Positions 5,156 to 5,494 of a DNA stretch of 5,494 nt are shown piece after piece; position 1 is the stretch's first letter, and each line of letters starts with the position of its first letter. The position numbers and the translations under genes were made by a program. The stretch spans positions 1-5,494 of the forward strand of contig CAZBZG010000304.1 in assembly GCA_964496245.1 (NCBI GenBank), given 5' to 3'. This DNA is from CAZBZG01 sp964496245 (GTDB lineage Bacteria; Planctomycetota; SZUA-567). The notes under the pieces are model-generated. The model was not told the origin of the DNA. It searched no databases and was given only the letters and a program-made list of their open reading frames with translations.

Positions 5156-5494
5156 GGGTCGACTCCTCTCGGAAGATCTGTTTGTCATCGGGGCGGGCTC
5201 GGGGATAGGCTTCCACGTACCTGTCGCCGATCTTGCTGACATAAAGGTAGAACACGCCGGTGGCCTGACGATCCGGACCCTGCGCCTGTGCGTGGTGTTG
5301 GCGCGTGGCTTCGGGCGTTTCGTGCCGGCTTTCCATGTCGCCTGGCCGTGCGCGGGGTGGAAGGGGGGGGGCGTGGTGCGACCGGGCCGTCTCTTTCGAA
5401 CGGTGGGCGGCGGACGCTCGGGTCCGCCGGCCGCGGGCTCCGGTTTCGATTCGGATCACCTCCTCCTCGCGCACGAAGTATGGATCGGGGTTGC
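4950..5494 (-). CDS. 3' part of an unidentified upstream gene in the secretin operon (partial, end uncertain)
   Basis: A minus-strand frame enters from beyond the window (NPDPYFVREEEVIRIETG...) and is open to a stop at 4950-4952. Up to about 5156 its codons look normal: a charged, Pro/Arg-rich, probably disordered stretch, then a beta-rich block TGVFYLYVSKIGDRYVEAYP around 5203-5262. After 5155 it overlaps the secretin start in another frame for 206 nt, and its translation becomes a Gly/Arg/His/Pro-rich shadow. The natural end is therefore probably near 5155. One extra base in or near the run of three C's (plus GGG 5156-5158) would end it in an ATGA overlap with the secretin start. So this is either a true long overlap, a frameshifted gene, or a sequence error. 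Being directly upstream and co-oriented, it may encode another secretion/pilus component, but I do not recognise the family. Confidence 0.5.
   Translation of the reverse strand, partial: NPDPYFVREEEVIRIETGARGRRTRASAAHRSKETARSHHAPPLPPRARPGDMESRHETPEATRQHHAQAQGPDRQATGVFYLYVSKIGDRYVEAYPRARPDDKQIFREESTHETPSVLPGVVALRKHSLSPRPGADSGGGRCDGAGHRERPPQRGDHAGGGPAAHHGQRQAGRCEQGRC
5163..5168 (-). promoter_or_regulatory. Ribosome binding site deciding the secretin start
   Basis: On the minus strand GAGGAG ends 7 nt before the ATG at 5155. It is directly followed by a classical signal peptide, which settles the start over the upstream in-frame ATG at 5242. It lies inside the incoming upstream frame, so the secretin is translated from within an operon rather than from its own leader. 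No promoter is seen here. Confidence 0.75.
5363..5371. repeat. G9 homopolymer inside the upstream frame
   Basis: Nine consecutive G (C9 on the coding minus strand), preceded by GGGG at 5354-5357, lie in the partial upstream gene where they encode part of an Ala-Pro-Pro-Leu-Pro-Pro stretch. At length nine the frame is open on both sides; a change of one base would alter everything downstream. Such tracts are prone to replication slippage and to sequencing error. Confidence 0.6.

Overview
The window is GC-rich and gene-dense. It holds a divergent regulator/enzyme pair on the left and the distal part of a minus-strand secretin operon on the right. I see no rRNA, tRNA, CRISPR array, transposase or attachment site. 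A non-HemE URO-D family protein paired with an AraC regulator, next to a compact secretin with an STN-like N0 domain, resembles genomes of the Planctomycetes/Verrucomicrobia/Kiritimatiellota/Lentisphaerae type. That placement is inference from gene content, not proof.

Layout: 1-312 has no convincing gene, only a hairpin/tandem repeat at its left edge and a weak open frame. 313-1449 (minus) encodes a 378-aa URO-D superfamily protein. 1450-1641 is the divergent intergenic region; it carries an 18-bp direct repeat (15/18 identical, 64 bp apart) that is a good operator candidate for the regulator. 1642-2445 (plus) encodes a 267-aa AraC-type regulator. 2446-2651 separates two convergent transcription units and contains a canonical G-quadruplex motif on the plus strand. 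2652-3215 (minus) encodes a 187-aa lipoprotein with TPR-like helices. 3212-5155 (minus) encodes a 647-aa secretin. 5156-5494 is the 3' part of an unidentified minus-strand frame that enters from beyond the window.

The right-hand genes form a tightly coupled operon read right to left. The secretin stop overlaps the lipoprotein start as ATGA, and the lipoprotein stop overlaps a possible further start as ATGA. A secretin (outer-membrane pore of a type II secretion or type IV pilus machine) followed by a TPR lipoprotein suggests a channel plus its pilotin/assembly factor. The secretin has two unusual parts: a charged insertion of about 110 residues inside its N1-like domain, and a strongly basic C-terminal tail that could be the docking site for that partner. 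On the left, the AraC protein probably controls the divergent URO-D gene and itself through the repeats.

Two places deserve checking for sequence accuracy or unusual biology. The frame upstream of the secretin runs about 206 nt into the secretin gene in a different frame unless one base is missing near 5156-5158. A run of nine G lies inside that same frame. No wholly new system is proven here; the best candidates are the secretin/lipoprotein pair with its unusual architecture and the repeat-bearing divergent promoter.
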